NCBI RefSeq assembly: GCF_004341885.1
Contig: NZ_SLVX01000019.1
Coordinates: 55,551 to 119,550 of the forward strand
DNA from: Shinella granuli
GTDB lineage: Bacteria; Pseudomonadota; Alphaproteobacteria; Rhizobiales; Rhizobiaceae
Reading direction: 5' to 3'
Length of the DNA stretch: 64,000 nucleotides
The position numbers were made by a program, and so were the translations under genes. The notes under the pieces were generated by a model, which did no database searches, had not been told where the DNA came from, and saw nothing but the letters and a program-made list of their open reading frames with translations. Below, piece after piece: positions 18,184-26,461 of the stretch; the first letter of the stretch is position 1; each line of letters starts with the position of its first letter.

Positions 18184-19434
18184 CTACAGGGCGACGATCT
18201 GGCGCGTGATGAGATCGTAGATGCCGTTGTCGTCGACGCGCAGCGCGAAGATTTCCTTGCGCGCCGCTTCGCGCTCTTCCTGTTCCCGCACGCCGGCTGC
18301 GTCGAGCTTGCGAACGGCCTCGCCCGTCGTTTCCGCCGGGATGTCCTCCCCGTCGCCGGCTTTCTCGGTCTTGGCGGGGACCTTGTCGGCAAGCTGGGTC
18401 GTCTCGGCACCGGCGGCGAGCAACTGGATCGTGTCGAGCGCGGCGGCGGCCGGATCGTCCCGCCGCTTGTCCTCCCGCACGCCCTTGGCCGCATCGGCAT
18501 GGGCGCGGCCGACCGCGTCCTGGAGATCCTGCACGTCCTCCAGCTTCTCGCCGGCTTCCAGCGAGCGGATCGTCTCCTCGCGTTCCTTGCGCGTTTCCGC
18601 GTCCTCGATGCGGGTCGGGTCGCGCCGGGTCCGGTCGAGCTTCAGCTCCTCGATGGTCTTCGGGTTCGCCGCGTCCTCCAGACGGGCGAGCACCTTGCGC
18701 ATTTCGGGCGTCAGCGCCTTCTCGTCCTCGGCCTTCTCGGCAAGCGCATCCTTCACCCGCCCGGCTTCCGTGCCATAGGGGTTGCGGATTGCCGCGATGA
18801 GATCGGTCGCCTTGAGGCCGAGATCGGCAAGGCCGGATTTCTTCTCGAGCGTCGCCACGTCTTCCGGCAGTTCGCCGCGAAGGCGCGTCAGCATGCCGGA
18901 AAGGCGCTGCTCGAAATCGGCATCCGCTTCGCCCTCGCCCTGCGTCACGCCGGCGGTCAGCGCAAGGCGGGCGACGAGGTTGGCCGCCGCATCGTCCGAC
19001 GGACCAGCCATGGCCTGCCTGACGGCGGTGAGCGTGGTGCCAAGCCCGCGAAGGGTGACATTGAGCGTGCTGCCCTTGGCGGGAAGCGAGACCTGGTCGA
19101 CGAGCGCCAGCCGGTCGGCAAGGCGCTGCGCAAAGGCACGGGCGCCCTCGCCCTCCTGCTGGGTGATGCCGAGCGTGTCGCTGAAGCGGGAAATCAGCTT
19201 GGCGAGCGTTTCCCCGCCGCGGGCATTGCTGCCGAAGAAATGTTCGTTGATGCGGGCATTGGCCTGCCGCGCCGTGTCGTCGGAGCGCAGCGGCGCCTGT
19301 TTCTGCGTGTCGTCCTTCGGCCGCCCGCTGGCCTTCTCGGCCTCCTCGCGGCGGCGCTCCTCGAGCGTTTCGACGATCGACTGCATCGCCGAGACGGCGG
19401 CGGTGGACTGCGCGCTCTGCAGGGGTGTCAACAT
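18184..19434 (-). CDS. highly charged helical protein with internal repeat, unknown
   Basis: 416 residues, no signal peptide or membrane helix. Residues about 77-110 and 151-184 are related copies of a pattern L-(x)n-LGIT/AGVT-Q-x-EGE-(x)5-F-x-QRL-(x)3-L. The remainder is rich in Glu, Lys, Arg and Ala (for example RTRRDPTRIEDAETRKERE) and likely long helical or coiled. The last residues are ALRVDDNGIYDLITRQIVAL. GGAGG upstream supports the ATG at 19434. I do not recognise the family. A perfect TTAA-N7-TTAA box lies 41 bases upstream. Confidence 0.65.
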   Translation of the reverse strand: MLTPLQSAQSTAAVSAMQSIVETLEERRREEAEKASGRPKDDTQKQAPLRSDDTARQANARINEHFFGSNARGGETLAKLISRFSDTLGITQQEGEGARAFAQRLADRLALVDQVSLPAKGSTLNVTLRGLGTTLTAVRQAMAGPSDDAAANLVARLALTAGVTQGEGEADADFEQRLSGMLTRLRGELPEDVATLEKKSGLADLGLKATDLIAAIRNPYGTEAGRVKDALAEKAEDEKALTPEMRKVLARLEDAANPKTIEELKLDRTRRDPTRIEDAETRKEREETIRSLEAGEKLEDVQDLQDAVGRAHADAAKGVREDKRRDDPAAAALDTIQLLAAGAETTQLADKVPAKTEKAGDGEDIPAETTGEAVRKLDAAGVREQEEREAARKEIFALRVDDNGIYDLITRQIVAL

Positions 19435-19474
19435 GGCAACCTCCGGTCTCGCCGGAAGAATAGGCGGGAGGGGA

Positions 19475-19489
19475 TTAACCGCGCGTTAA
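19475..19489. promoter_or_regulatory. candidate CtrA box upstream of the repeat-containing unknown gene
   Basis: TTAA (19475-19478), seven bases, TTAA (19486-19489). It is in the 50-base gap before the gene starting at 19434 and overlaps the stop codon of the DUF817 gene. It matches the TTAA-N7-TTAA core recognised by CtrA in Caulobacter and rhizobia. Confidence 0.45.
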
Positions 19490-20358
19490 GCCTGCGCCCG
19501 CTGGTTTTCAGGGGGATCGGGCGGCTGCGGCCGGCAGACGATCGTCACGAGCACGAAGCTGACATAGAGCAGGAGATACCACGAGCCGAGCTTGGTGAAG
19601 GGCACCATGTGCCAGGTCGTCTGCCCCGGATAGAGCCACACGCCCGTCGCCGTGCCGATGTTCTCGGCGATCCAGAGGAAGATGGAGGTGAGGAAGGCGG
19701 CAACGACGAGCGGCATCCAGCGCAGCTTCTCCTCCACCGTGTAATAGATGCGCACGCGCCAGAAGAGGAGCACCGTCGCGGCGAAGAGCGCCAGGCGGAT
19801 ATCGACGAGAAAGTGGTGCAGGTAGAAGTTGGCGTAGATGGCGATTGCCAGCAGCGCCGTCGTCCAGAAGGGCGGATAATGGGTGAAGCGCATGTCGAAG
19901 ATGCGCATCGCGCGCGCCATGTAGCTGCCGACCGAGGCATACATGAAGCCGGAAAACAGCGGCACGCCGCCGATGCGGATCACGGCCTCCTCCGGATAGA
20001 TCCAGGAGCCTATATGGACCTTGAAGATCTCCATGGCCGTGCCGACGAGGTGATAGATGAGGATGACTTTCGCTTCCTCGAAGGTCTCCATCTTCAGCTT
20101 GAGGAACGTCACCTGGATGGCGAGCGCCATCAGGAACAGCGCGTCATACCGGTGGATCGGCCAGTCCGGCTGCCAGACGAGCTTCGTGGCGATGATCAGG
20201 CCCAGCATGAGCCCGCCGAAGAGGCAGGCCCAGGCCTGTTTCAGCCCGAACAGGATGAATTCCGCAAGGCCGGGCGGGAGCGTTTCGAGCCGGCTGCGGA
20301 TCAGCCGGCGCAGCGGCTCCAGCGTCGGCCCGGTCTGGTGCTGCCATCCGTTCTGCAC
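19486..20358 (-). CDS. DUF817 integral membrane protein
   Basis: 290 residues with about eight hydrophobic helices (for example LFGGLMLGLIIATKLVW, YDALFLMALAIQVTFLKL, PLVVAAFLTSIFLWIAENIGT, WYLLLYVSFVLVTIVC). The motifs IYHLVGTAMEIFKVHIGSW and PLFSGFMYASVGSYMAR are typical of DUF817. Function unknown. No ATG lies upstream of the first helix apart from one deep inside the preceding gene; GTG at 20358, seven bases after the nrnC stop, is the likely start, so the pair may be cotranscribed. Confidence 0.8.
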   Translation of the reverse strand: MQNGWQHQTGPTLEPLRRLIRSRLETLPPGLAEFILFGLKQAWACLFGGLMLGLIIATKLVWQPDWPIHRYDALFLMALAIQVTFLKLKMETFEEAKVILIYHLVGTAMEIFKVHIGSWIYPEEAVIRIGGVPLFSGFMYASVGSYMARAMRIFDMRFTHYPPFWTTALLAIAIYANFYLHHFLVDIRLALFAATVLLFWRVRIYYTVEEKLRWMPLVVAAFLTSIFLWIAENIGTATGVWLYPGQTTWHMVPFTKLGSWYLLLYVSFVLVTIVCRPQPPDPPENQRAQA

Positions 20359-20365
20359 GGGCGGC

Positions 20366-20992
20366 TCAGCTATGGGCGAAGATGTCGGTGTCTTCCCAGC
20401 CGAGGAGGTCGAGCTTGGCGCGCGTCGGCAGGAAGGCGAAGCAGGCTTCCGCATGCGCCAGCCGGCCGTCGCGCACGAGGCGCGCCATCAGCTTGTCGCG
20501 CAGGGCATGGAGATGCAGCACGTCGGAGGCGGCATATTCGAGCTGCGCGGGCGACAGCGTCTCGGCCGCCCAGTCGGAGGACTGCTGCTGCTTGGAAATG
20601 TCGACTTCGAGCATTTCCTTCAGATTGTCCTTCAGGCCGTGCCGGTCCGTATAGGTGCGCGTCAGGCGCGAGGCGATCTTGGTGCAGAAGACCGGCGTGG
20701 TGGTGACGCCGAAGGTGTGGAACAGGACGGCGATGTCGAAGCGGCCGTAATGGAAGATCTTCTGGCGGGCCGGGTCTTCCAGCATGGCGGTGAGATTCGG
20801 CGCGTCCTTCTGGCCGGCGGCAATGCGGATGACATCGGCGGTGCCGTCGCCCGGCGAAAGCTGCACGACGCACAGCCGGTCGCGGCGCGGGATGAGGCCC
20901 AGCGTTTCGGTGTCGATGGCGATCGCGCCGGTATAGCGGGCGGCATCCGCCGCCGAGATGTCACCTTCGTGATACCGGATTGCACTTGCCAT
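20366..20992 (-). CDS. nrnC: NrnC-type 3'-5' exoribonuclease (RNase D-like, single domain)
   Basis: 208 residues, containing only the DEDDy exonuclease domain and lacking the HRDC domains of true RNase D (about 370 residues). Catalytic residues are visible as IAIDTETLGL (D, E), IFHYGRFDIAVL (D) and LEYAASDVLHLH (Y, D). Alphaproteobacterial proteins of this size are NrnC, which degrades short oligoribonucleotides and dinucleotides in organisms that lack Orn. The start MASAIRYHEGDI at 20992 is preferred over one four codons upstream. Confidence 0.85.
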   Translation of the reverse strand: MASAIRYHEGDISAADAARYTGAIAIDTETLGLIPRRDRLCVVQLSPGDGTADVIRIAAGQKDAPNLTAMLEDPARQKIFHYGRFDIAVLFHTFGVTTTPVFCTKIASRLTRTYTDRHGLKDNLKEMLEVDISKQQQSSDWAAETLSPAQLEYAASDVLHLHALRDKLMARLVRDGRLAHAEACFAFLPTRAKLDLLGWEDTDIFAHS

Positions 20993-21102
20993 GAAAAACC
21001 CCATCTAAGCTGTCTCTGTGTCCGCTGGCCTATAGCGCATGTTTCCGGCCTGCGGTACTTCTTTATGGATTGCGAAGGACCGGCCCGCGGCCGAAAGACG
21101 AT

Positions 21103-21381
21103 ATGACGAAACGATTGATCCTTGCCGCCCTCACCGCATTGCTCTTCGCCCCCGTCGCCGGCGCGCAGGTGTTTCATGATCTGCCCGGCGTCGTGACGAC
21201 CGAGGAGCACGAAGCCGAAGACCAGGTCTTCTGCGCGCCGCATTACATTCCCGCGCCGGAAAACAGCACGAAGCGCCACTGGGGCCGCACCGTCTACAAT
21301 TGTACGCGCGGCGGGGTGACATCGAGCGGCAGCAACCTGCCGCTGTCGCGCGAGCGGAGCCTGCGCGGCTACGACTGGTAG
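21103..21381 (+). CDS. small secreted protein, unknown
   Basis: 92 residues. The signal peptide MTKRLILAALTALLFAPVAGA-QVF is clear. The mature part is about 71 residues with two cysteines (VFCAPH and YNCTRG) that could form a disulfide, and ends RERSLRGYDW. No named family recognised. It is divergent from nrnC and precedes the dehydrogenase gene by 53 bases. Confidence 0.65.
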   Translation: MTKRLILAALTALLFAPVAGAQVFHDLPGVVTTEEHEAEDQVFCAPHYIPAPENSTKRHWGRTVYNCTRGGVTSSGSNLPLSRERSLRGYDW

Positions 21382-21434
21382 CACGCCCGTTCATTCCCGG
21401 CCGTTCCGGCCGGCGCCATTCATCCGGAGGAGCC

Positions 21435-22466
21435 ATGACCGACGAAAGCCTGCCGCTGGTGATCAGCGCGCCCGAACCGCGCACGCTGGACCTGATCTTC
21501 ACCCCTGCAGCGCAAGCCGAGCTGCGCCGGACCTATCGCATCGTCGAAGCCGATCCGGAAGACATTGCCGGGCTCGGCGACGCGGTGCTCGGCGAGGCAC
21601 GCTACATCATCGGCCAGCCGCCGCTTTCCGCCGAAACGCTGGTGCGCATGCCGAACCTGCGTGCGATCCTCAATGTCGAGAGCAACCTCCTCAACAACAT
21701 GCCCTATGAGATCCTGTTCGAACGCGGCATCCATGTCGTGACGACCGGCCAGGTCTTTGCCGAACCGGTGGCCGAACTCGGCCTCGCCATGGCGCTGAAC
21801 CTTGCCCGCGGCGTCATCGATGCCGATGTCGCCTTCCGCGACGGCACGGAACTGTGGGGCGGGGAGGGCAACCGGTCCGCGCGCCTCCTCTCCGGTTCCG
21901 AGGTCGGCATCGTCGGCTTCGGCGATCTCGGCCGGGCGCTCAACCGCGTTCTCTCGGGCTTCCGCGCGAAAATCCGTGTCTTCGACCCCTGGCTGCCGCC
22001 GTCGATGCTGCGTGAAGCCGGTGTCGAGCCGGCCTCGCTCTCCGAGGTGCTGGCCATGAGCGACTTCGTCTTCGTCGTCGCCTCGGTGACGAGCGAGAAC
22101 AGGGGCTTCCTCGGGGCCGAGGCCTTCGCCTCCATGCGCAAGGGGGCGGCCTTCATCCTGCTCAGCCGGGCGGACGTCGTCGATTTCCCGGCGCTGATGG
22201 CGGCGGTCGCTTCCGGCCATATCGTCGCGGCAAGCGATGTCTATCCGGAGGAGCCGCTGCCGGCGGACCATCCGGTGCGCGGGCTGAAGGGCTTCATCCG
22301 CTCGGCCCACCGCGCCGGCGCGCTGGACAGCGCCTTCAAGAAGATGGGCGACATGGTGCTGGAGGACATGGCGCTGATGGACCGCGGCCTGCCGCCGATG
22401 CGCTGCAAGCGGGCCGAGCGCGAGACGGTCTCGCGCATGCGCTCGAAACCGGTGAGCGTCAACTGA
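21435..22466 (+). CDS. D-isomer-specific 2-hydroxyacid dehydrogenase family protein
   Basis: 343 residues. The NAD-binding domain is marked by VGIVGFGDLGRALNRVLSGFRAKIRVFDPW, the family version of GxGxxG. The catalytic set is present as LLSRADVVD (Arg), DVYPEEPLP (Glu) and IRSAHRAGA (His). The relation to phosphoglycerate dehydrogenase or glyoxylate/hydroxypyruvate reductase is only general, so the substrate is unknown. GGAGG precedes the ATG at 21435. A strong terminator follows immediately. Confidence 0.82.
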   Translation: MTDESLPLVISAPEPRTLDLIFTPAAQAELRRTYRIVEADPEDIAGLGDAVLGEARYIIGQPPLSAETLVRMPNLRAILNVESNLLNNMPYEILFERGIHVVTTGQVFAEPVAELGLAMALNLARGVIDADVAFRDGTELWGGEGNRSARLLSGSEVGIVGFGDLGRALNRVLSGFRAKIRVFDPWLPPSMLREAGVEPASLSEVLAMSDFVFVVASVTSENRGFLGAEAFASMRKGAAFILLSRADVVDFPALMAAVASGHIVAASDVYPEEPLPADHPVRGLKGFIRSAHRAGALDSAFKKMGDMVLEDMALMDRGLPPMRCKRAERETVSRMRSKPVSVN

Positions 22467-22498
22467 AAAGGCCGTGGCGGAAACCGCCACGGCCTTTT
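22467..22498. terminator. bidirectional terminator after the dehydrogenase gene
   Basis: Perfect 11-base stem (22470-22480 with 22484-22494), loop AAA, flanked by AAA before and TTTT after. It begins directly after the stop codon and also terminates the converging glsB-like gene. Confidence 0.9.
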
Positions 22499-22515
22499 CG
22501 TTTCATGGCGTGCGA

Positions 22516-22770
22516 TCAGGCGCGCTTGATGACCTTGATGAGCACGAGCAGGATCACCGCGCCGATCGTGGAATGGATGATCGCGGCGATGATGCCGCTG
22601 CCGAGGCTGATGCCGATGGCCGGAAAGAGGAAACCGGCGATGAAGGCGCCGACGATGCCGACAACGATATTGCCGATCAGGCCGAAGCCGAAGCCCGAAA
22701 CGATCAGGCCGGCCAGCCAGCCCGCAATGGCGCCGACGATGAGGAAAACGAGAATGCTTTCAATGCCCAT
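22516..22770 (-). CDS. GlsB/YeaQ/YmgE family stress-response membrane protein
   Basis: 84 residues, three glycine-rich hydrophobic segments: ILVFLIVGAIAGWLAGLIVSG, GLIGNIVVGIVGAFIAGFLFPAIG and IIAAIIHSTIGAVILLVLIKVIKRA. This is the whole-length signature of transglycosylase-associated/GlsB-like proteins, induced by stress in several bacteria. Molecular function is unclear. Confidence 0.88.
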   Translation of the reverse strand: MGIESILVFLIVGAIAGWLAGLIVSGFGFGLIGNIVVGIVGAFIAGFLFPAIGISLGSGIIAAIIHSTIGAVILLVLIKVIKRA

Positions 22771-22865
22771 ACGATGCTCCCTTAGACAGTCTCATTCTGT
22801 CCCTGTCCAATCTGGCAGCGGTTTTCCGGAAAGCAAGGGGGTCTGAGAACTTCTCTTCGGCGGTA

Positions 22866-24155
22866 TCAGACGATGCCGCCGCCGCCGCTCGCCACGGCCG
22901 GCCGTTCCCCCGCCACCTTCGCCCGGTAGCCCGCCGCGCGGTATGTCGCGACTGGCTCGATCGCCCCGCCCGTCTCCAGCCGCGCCATGGCGAGGATCGG
23001 CTCGACATCGGTGCGGAAACCGGCCTTCAGCGTTTCCGAGGCCATCAGCGCGTCGTTCGCATCCTGGTAGCCGGTGAGCGCCGCGCGATCGACGATCAGC
23101 CCCTGCGCATAGGCCCGGCAGACCTCCATGGCGCTGCGCATCAGGCTTTCGATCGGATCGGTGACATTGTGGCTCTGGTCGAGCATATACGCGGGTGCAA
23201 AACCTTCGGCCTGGCGCACTTCCGCATCCACCAGCTCGTTGAAGACGAGGAACAGCCGGTAGGGATCGATCGAGCCGGTATCGAGGTCGTCGTCGCCATA
23301 TTTCGAATCGTTGAAATGGAAGCCGCCGAGCTTCCTGAACTGGATGAGGCGGGCGACGATCATCTCGATATTGACGTTCGGCGCATGGTGGCCGAGGTCG
23401 ACAAGGCAATAGGCCTTCGGGCCGAGTTCCTGCGCGATGAGGTAGTTCGTGCCCCAGTCCTGCACGACGGTCGAATAGAAGGCCGGCTCGTACATCTTGT
23501 GCTCGGTGAAGAGCCGCCAATCCTCCGGCAGTTCCTTATAGATGGCCTTCATCGCATCGAGATAGCGCTCGAAGCTTTTCGTAAAATTCGCCTGCCCCGG
23601 AAAATTCGTGCCGTCGCCGATCCACACCGTCAGCGCCTTCGAGTCGAGCGCCTTGCCGATGGCGATGCATTCGAGATTGTGCTCGACGGCCTGCTGGCGC
23701 GTCGCGGCATCGGCGTGCGACAGCGAGCCGTATTTGTAGGAATGCGCCTGCTGCGGCGCGTCGGAAAAGGTGTTGGAGTTCATCGCGTCGAAGCCGAGGC
23801 CGAGCGCCTTGCCCTTCTCCTTCAATTCACCGAGATCCGCCACCTTGTCCCACGGAATGTGCAGCGAGACGGTCGGCGTGGCGCGGGTCAGTTGCTGGAT
23901 GACCGCGCAGTCCTCCAGCTTGTCGAAGATGTTGCGCGGCTCGCCCTCGCCGGGAAAACGCGCAAACCGCGTGCCGCCGGTGCCGACGCCCCAGGACGGC
24001 ACCGCCACCGCATAGGCCGCGACCTTGCTCTTCACCACATCGATATCGACGCCGCGGCGGGCAAGCTGCGCGCCGAGATGATCATAATCCTGCCGGAGAT
24101 CGGCGCGGCGCCTGTCGTTCTCGCGTGCGATCACGTCTTCGGAAATCATCGTCAT
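22866..24155 (-). CDS. rhaI: L-rhamnose isomerase, rhizobial/pseudomonad type
   Basis: 429 residues; converts L-rhamnose to L-rhamnulose. The TIM-barrel is recognisable from IPWDKVADLGELKEKGKALGLGFDAMNSNTF, LTVWIGDGTNFPGQANF, LFTEHKMYEPAFYSTVVQDWG, YCLVDLGHHAPNVNIEMIV and GGFHFNDSKYGDDDLDTGS; the His/Asp/Glu residues of these segments are the expected metal ligands. It is the subtype found in rhizobia and Pseudomonas stutzeri, not the E. coli RhaA type. It follows rhaD by 12 bases in the same operon. Confidence 0.92.
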   Translation of the reverse strand: MTMISEDVIARENDRRRADLRQDYDHLGAQLARRGVDIDVVKSKVAAYAVAVPSWGVGTGGTRFARFPGEGEPRNIFDKLEDCAVIQQLTRATPTVSLHIPWDKVADLGELKEKGKALGLGFDAMNSNTFSDAPQQAHSYKYGSLSHADAATRQQAVEHNLECIAIGKALDSKALTVWIGDGTNFPGQANFTKSFERYLDAMKAIYKELPEDWRLFTEHKMYEPAFYSTVVQDWGTNYLIAQELGPKAYCLVDLGHHAPNVNIEMIVARLIQFRKLGGFHFNDSKYGDDDLDTGSIDPYRLFLVFNELVDAEVRQAEGFAPAYMLDQSHNVTDPIESLMRSAMEVCRAYAQGLIVDRAALTGYQDANDALMASETLKAGFRTDVEPILAMARLETGGAIEPVATYRAAGYRAKVAGERPAVASGGGGIV

Positions 24156-24167
24156 CGGTCGATCTCC

Positions 24168-26267
24168 TCAGCGCGTGAAGGACTGGGCATTGCCCGCGTC
24201 GACATTGATGATGTTGCCGGTCGATTTCGCCGACATGTCGGAGGCGAGGAAATAGATGGCCTCGGCGATATCCTCCGGGAAGACCGAGAGCTTCAGCATG
24301 GAGCGCTCGCGATAATGTGCTTCGAGGTCATCCGTCTTGTAGGTCGCGGCGCGCTGTTCTTTCCACTCGCCGGTCCAGATCTTCGAGCCGCGCAGCACGG
24401 CATCCGGGTTCACCACGTTGACGCGGATCTGCTCCGAGGCACCCTCCAGCGCGAGGCACCGGGCAAGGTGGATTTCGGCGGCCTTGGCGGTGCAATAGGC
24501 CGCAGCGCCGGGGGAGGCGGCAAGGCCGTTCTTGGAGGCGACGAAGACCACGTTGCCGCCCGCCTTCTGCCGGCGGAAGATGCGAAAGGCTTCTCGCGCG
24601 ACGAGGAAATAGCCCGTCGCGAGAATGCCGATATTCCTGTCCCAGAGTTCCAGCGTCGTCTCCTCGATCGGCGCCGAAGAGGCGAGGCCGGCATTGGAGA
24701 CGAGAATATCGAGGCCGCCGAATTCCACCAGCGTATCGGCAAAGCTCTTCGCCACGAGCGCTTCGTCGGTGACGTTCATGGAGACCGAGCGCACGACATC
24801 CCTGCCGTAGCGGCCGGCAAGCTCGTTCTCGGCCGCGGCGAGCGCCGTCTCGTCGATATCGGCAAGCACCACGCAGGCGCCTTCCGCCATCAGCCGGTCC
24901 GCCGTCGCCTTGCCGATGCCGCCGGCCCCGCCGGTGACGAGCGCGATGCGGCCGGCCAGGCTTTTCGGCTTCGGCATGCGCTGGAGTTTTGCCTCCTCCA
25001 GCAGCCAGTATTCGATGTCGAAAGCCTCCTGCTCCGGCAGGCCGACATAGTCGGAAACGCCGGAGGCGCCGCGCATCACATTGATGGCGTTGACATAGAA
25101 TTCAGCGGAAATGCGCGCCGTCGCCTTGTCCTTGGCGAAGGTAATCATGCCGACGCCGGGCACGAGGTAGACGACCGCGTTCGGATCGCGCATGGCCGGG
25201 CTGTTGTCCCGCTTGCAGCGCTCGTAATAGGCCGCGTAATCGGCACGGTAGGCGGCGACGGCATCGGCAAGGCCGGCAAGCGTCCTGTCGATATCCGGAT
25301 CGGCCGGATCGAAATCGACGACCAGTGGGCGGATTTTCGTACGCAGGAAATGGTCCGGGCAACTCGTGCCGAGCGCCGCCAGCGGCGCGAGATTCTTCGA
25401 GGTCACAAAGTCGAGCACAGCCTCGCCGTCATCGAAATGGCCGACCTTCTTCTCGTCCCGGCCGATCATGCCGCGGATGACCGGCATCAGCTTTTCCGCA
25501 ATGGCGCGGCGTTCGGCCGTGGGGAGCACCGGCTTCACCGCGCCGCCGAAGGCCGGTGCGCTGTTGTTCGCCTCGAACCAGCCGATCGCCTTGTTGATGA
25601 TCTCGATCGTCGTCTCGTAGCATTCTTTCGCCGTATCGCCCCAGGTGAAGAGGCCGTGGCTTTCCAGCACCACGCCGCGCGCGCGCGGATTTTCCAGGCA
25701 GAATTTTTCGAGCCACAGGCCAAGCTCATAACCCGGCCGCTTCCACGGCAGCCAGCCGATGTCGTCGCCAAAAATTTTTTGGGTCAGTTCCCGGGAGTTC
25801 TTCGCAGCGGCGATGGCGATGATCGCATCGGGATGCATGTGATCGACATGCTTCTTCGGCACATAGGCATGCAGCGGCGTATCGATGGAGGCGGCGCGCG
25901 GGTTGAGGTTGAAGGTGCAATGGGGCAGGTACGCCACCATCTCGTCTTCATGCTCGACGCCGCGATAAAGGCCCTTCAGCGCGTTGAGCTTGTCCATGTA
26001 GAGCGTGGCGAAACCATCCATCCGGATGGTGCCGACATCGCCGCCCGACCCTTTCACCCAGAGCACCTCGACCTCGCCCGCGCCGAGCGGATCCGTCTCC
26101 ATCACCTTCGCAGACGTGTTGCCGCCGCCGTAATTGGTGATGCGCTTGTCGGAACCGAGCAGGTTGGAGCGATAGAGCAGCCGCTCGGATTCGCTCATCG
26201 TCGACGCCCTGGCGTCATCCCACAGGTTGGCAAGGCGTGCGCCCTGGTTCTTCTCCAGCATCGGCAT
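24168..26267 (-). CDS. rhaD: bifunctional rhamnulose-1-phosphate aldolase / short-chain alcohol dehydrogenase
   Basis: 699 residues, a two-domain fusion. Residues about 1-400 are a class II aldolase/adducin domain (NYGGGNTSAKV, HMHPDAIIAIAAAKNS, VVLESHGLFTWGD) with His ligands for a divalent metal. Residues about 430-699 are a Rossmann SDR with ALVTGGAGGIGKATADRL and the catalytic YCTAKAAE. The aldolase splits rhamnulose-1-phosphate to dihydroxyacetone phosphate and lactaldehyde; the dehydrogenase domain is thought to oxidise the lactaldehyde. The divergent rhaR promoter region lies just upstream. Confidence 0.93.
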   Translation of the reverse strand: MPMLEKNQGARLANLWDDARASTMSESERLLYRSNLLGSDKRITNYGGGNTSAKVMETDPLGAGEVEVLWVKGSGGDVGTIRMDGFATLYMDKLNALKGLYRGVEHEDEMVAYLPHCTFNLNPRAASIDTPLHAYVPKKHVDHMHPDAIIAIAAAKNSRELTQKIFGDDIGWLPWKRPGYELGLWLEKFCLENPRARGVVLESHGLFTWGDTAKECYETTIEIINKAIGWFEANNSAPAFGGAVKPVLPTAERRAIAEKLMPVIRGMIGRDEKKVGHFDDGEAVLDFVTSKNLAPLAALGTSCPDHFLRTKIRPLVVDFDPADPDIDRTLAGLADAVAAYRADYAAYYERCKRDNSPAMRDPNAVVYLVPGVGMITFAKDKATARISAEFYVNAINVMRGASGVSDYVGLPEQEAFDIEYWLLEEAKLQRMPKPKSLAGRIALVTGGAGGIGKATADRLMAEGACVVLADIDETALAAAENELAGRYGRDVVRSVSMNVTDEALVAKSFADTLVEFGGLDILVSNAGLASSAPIEETTLELWDRNIGILATGYFLVAREAFRIFRRQKAGGNVVFVASKNGLAASPGAAAYCTAKAAEIHLARCLALEGASEQIRVNVVNPDAVLRGSKIWTGEWKEQRAATYKTDDLEAHYRERSMLKLSVFPEDIAEAIYFLASDMSAKSTGNIINVDAGNAQSFTR

Positions 26268-26348
26268 TTCCTCCCGGTATTTCTCATGCGCAAGGCTATC
26301 GCCGCGCCTGAAGGCATGCTTTCAGATCACATGAGAGCACCGCCGATG

Positions 26349-26442
26349 TCAATCATAAACGATCAAAAACAATCATATTGCGCTGCACAATGAAAAAATA
26401 TGATTGATCGTGATTGACATTGCGCGGTCGTGATGGAAGCAT
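26349..26442. promoter_or_regulatory. rhaD/rhaR divergent promoter with candidate RhaR operators
   Basis: An AT-rich island between the divergent genes contains two blocks in inverted orientation: 26349-26377 (with AATCATA at each end and CGATCA in the middle) and 26399-26417 (TATGATTGATCGTGATTGA). They are symmetrical about position 26388 and are the likely RhaR sites. A promoter toward rhaR may be TTGACA (26414-26419), 17 bases, AAGCAT (26437-26442), which would overlap the second block. Confidence 0.55.
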
Positions 26443-26461
26443 TGCCAGCATTGGAGGAGCC

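Noticed and set aside
18001..20706. A 901-codon plus-strand open frame
   Set aside because: Covers three genes on the other strand, including DUF817 and NrnC, with low-complexity charged sequence only.
23169..26393. A 1074-codon open frame on the plus strand opposite rhaI and rhaD
   Set aside because: It is antisense to two clearly conserved enzymes, has an Arg/His/Gly-biased composition typical of the reverse strand of GC-rich codons, and no family motif.
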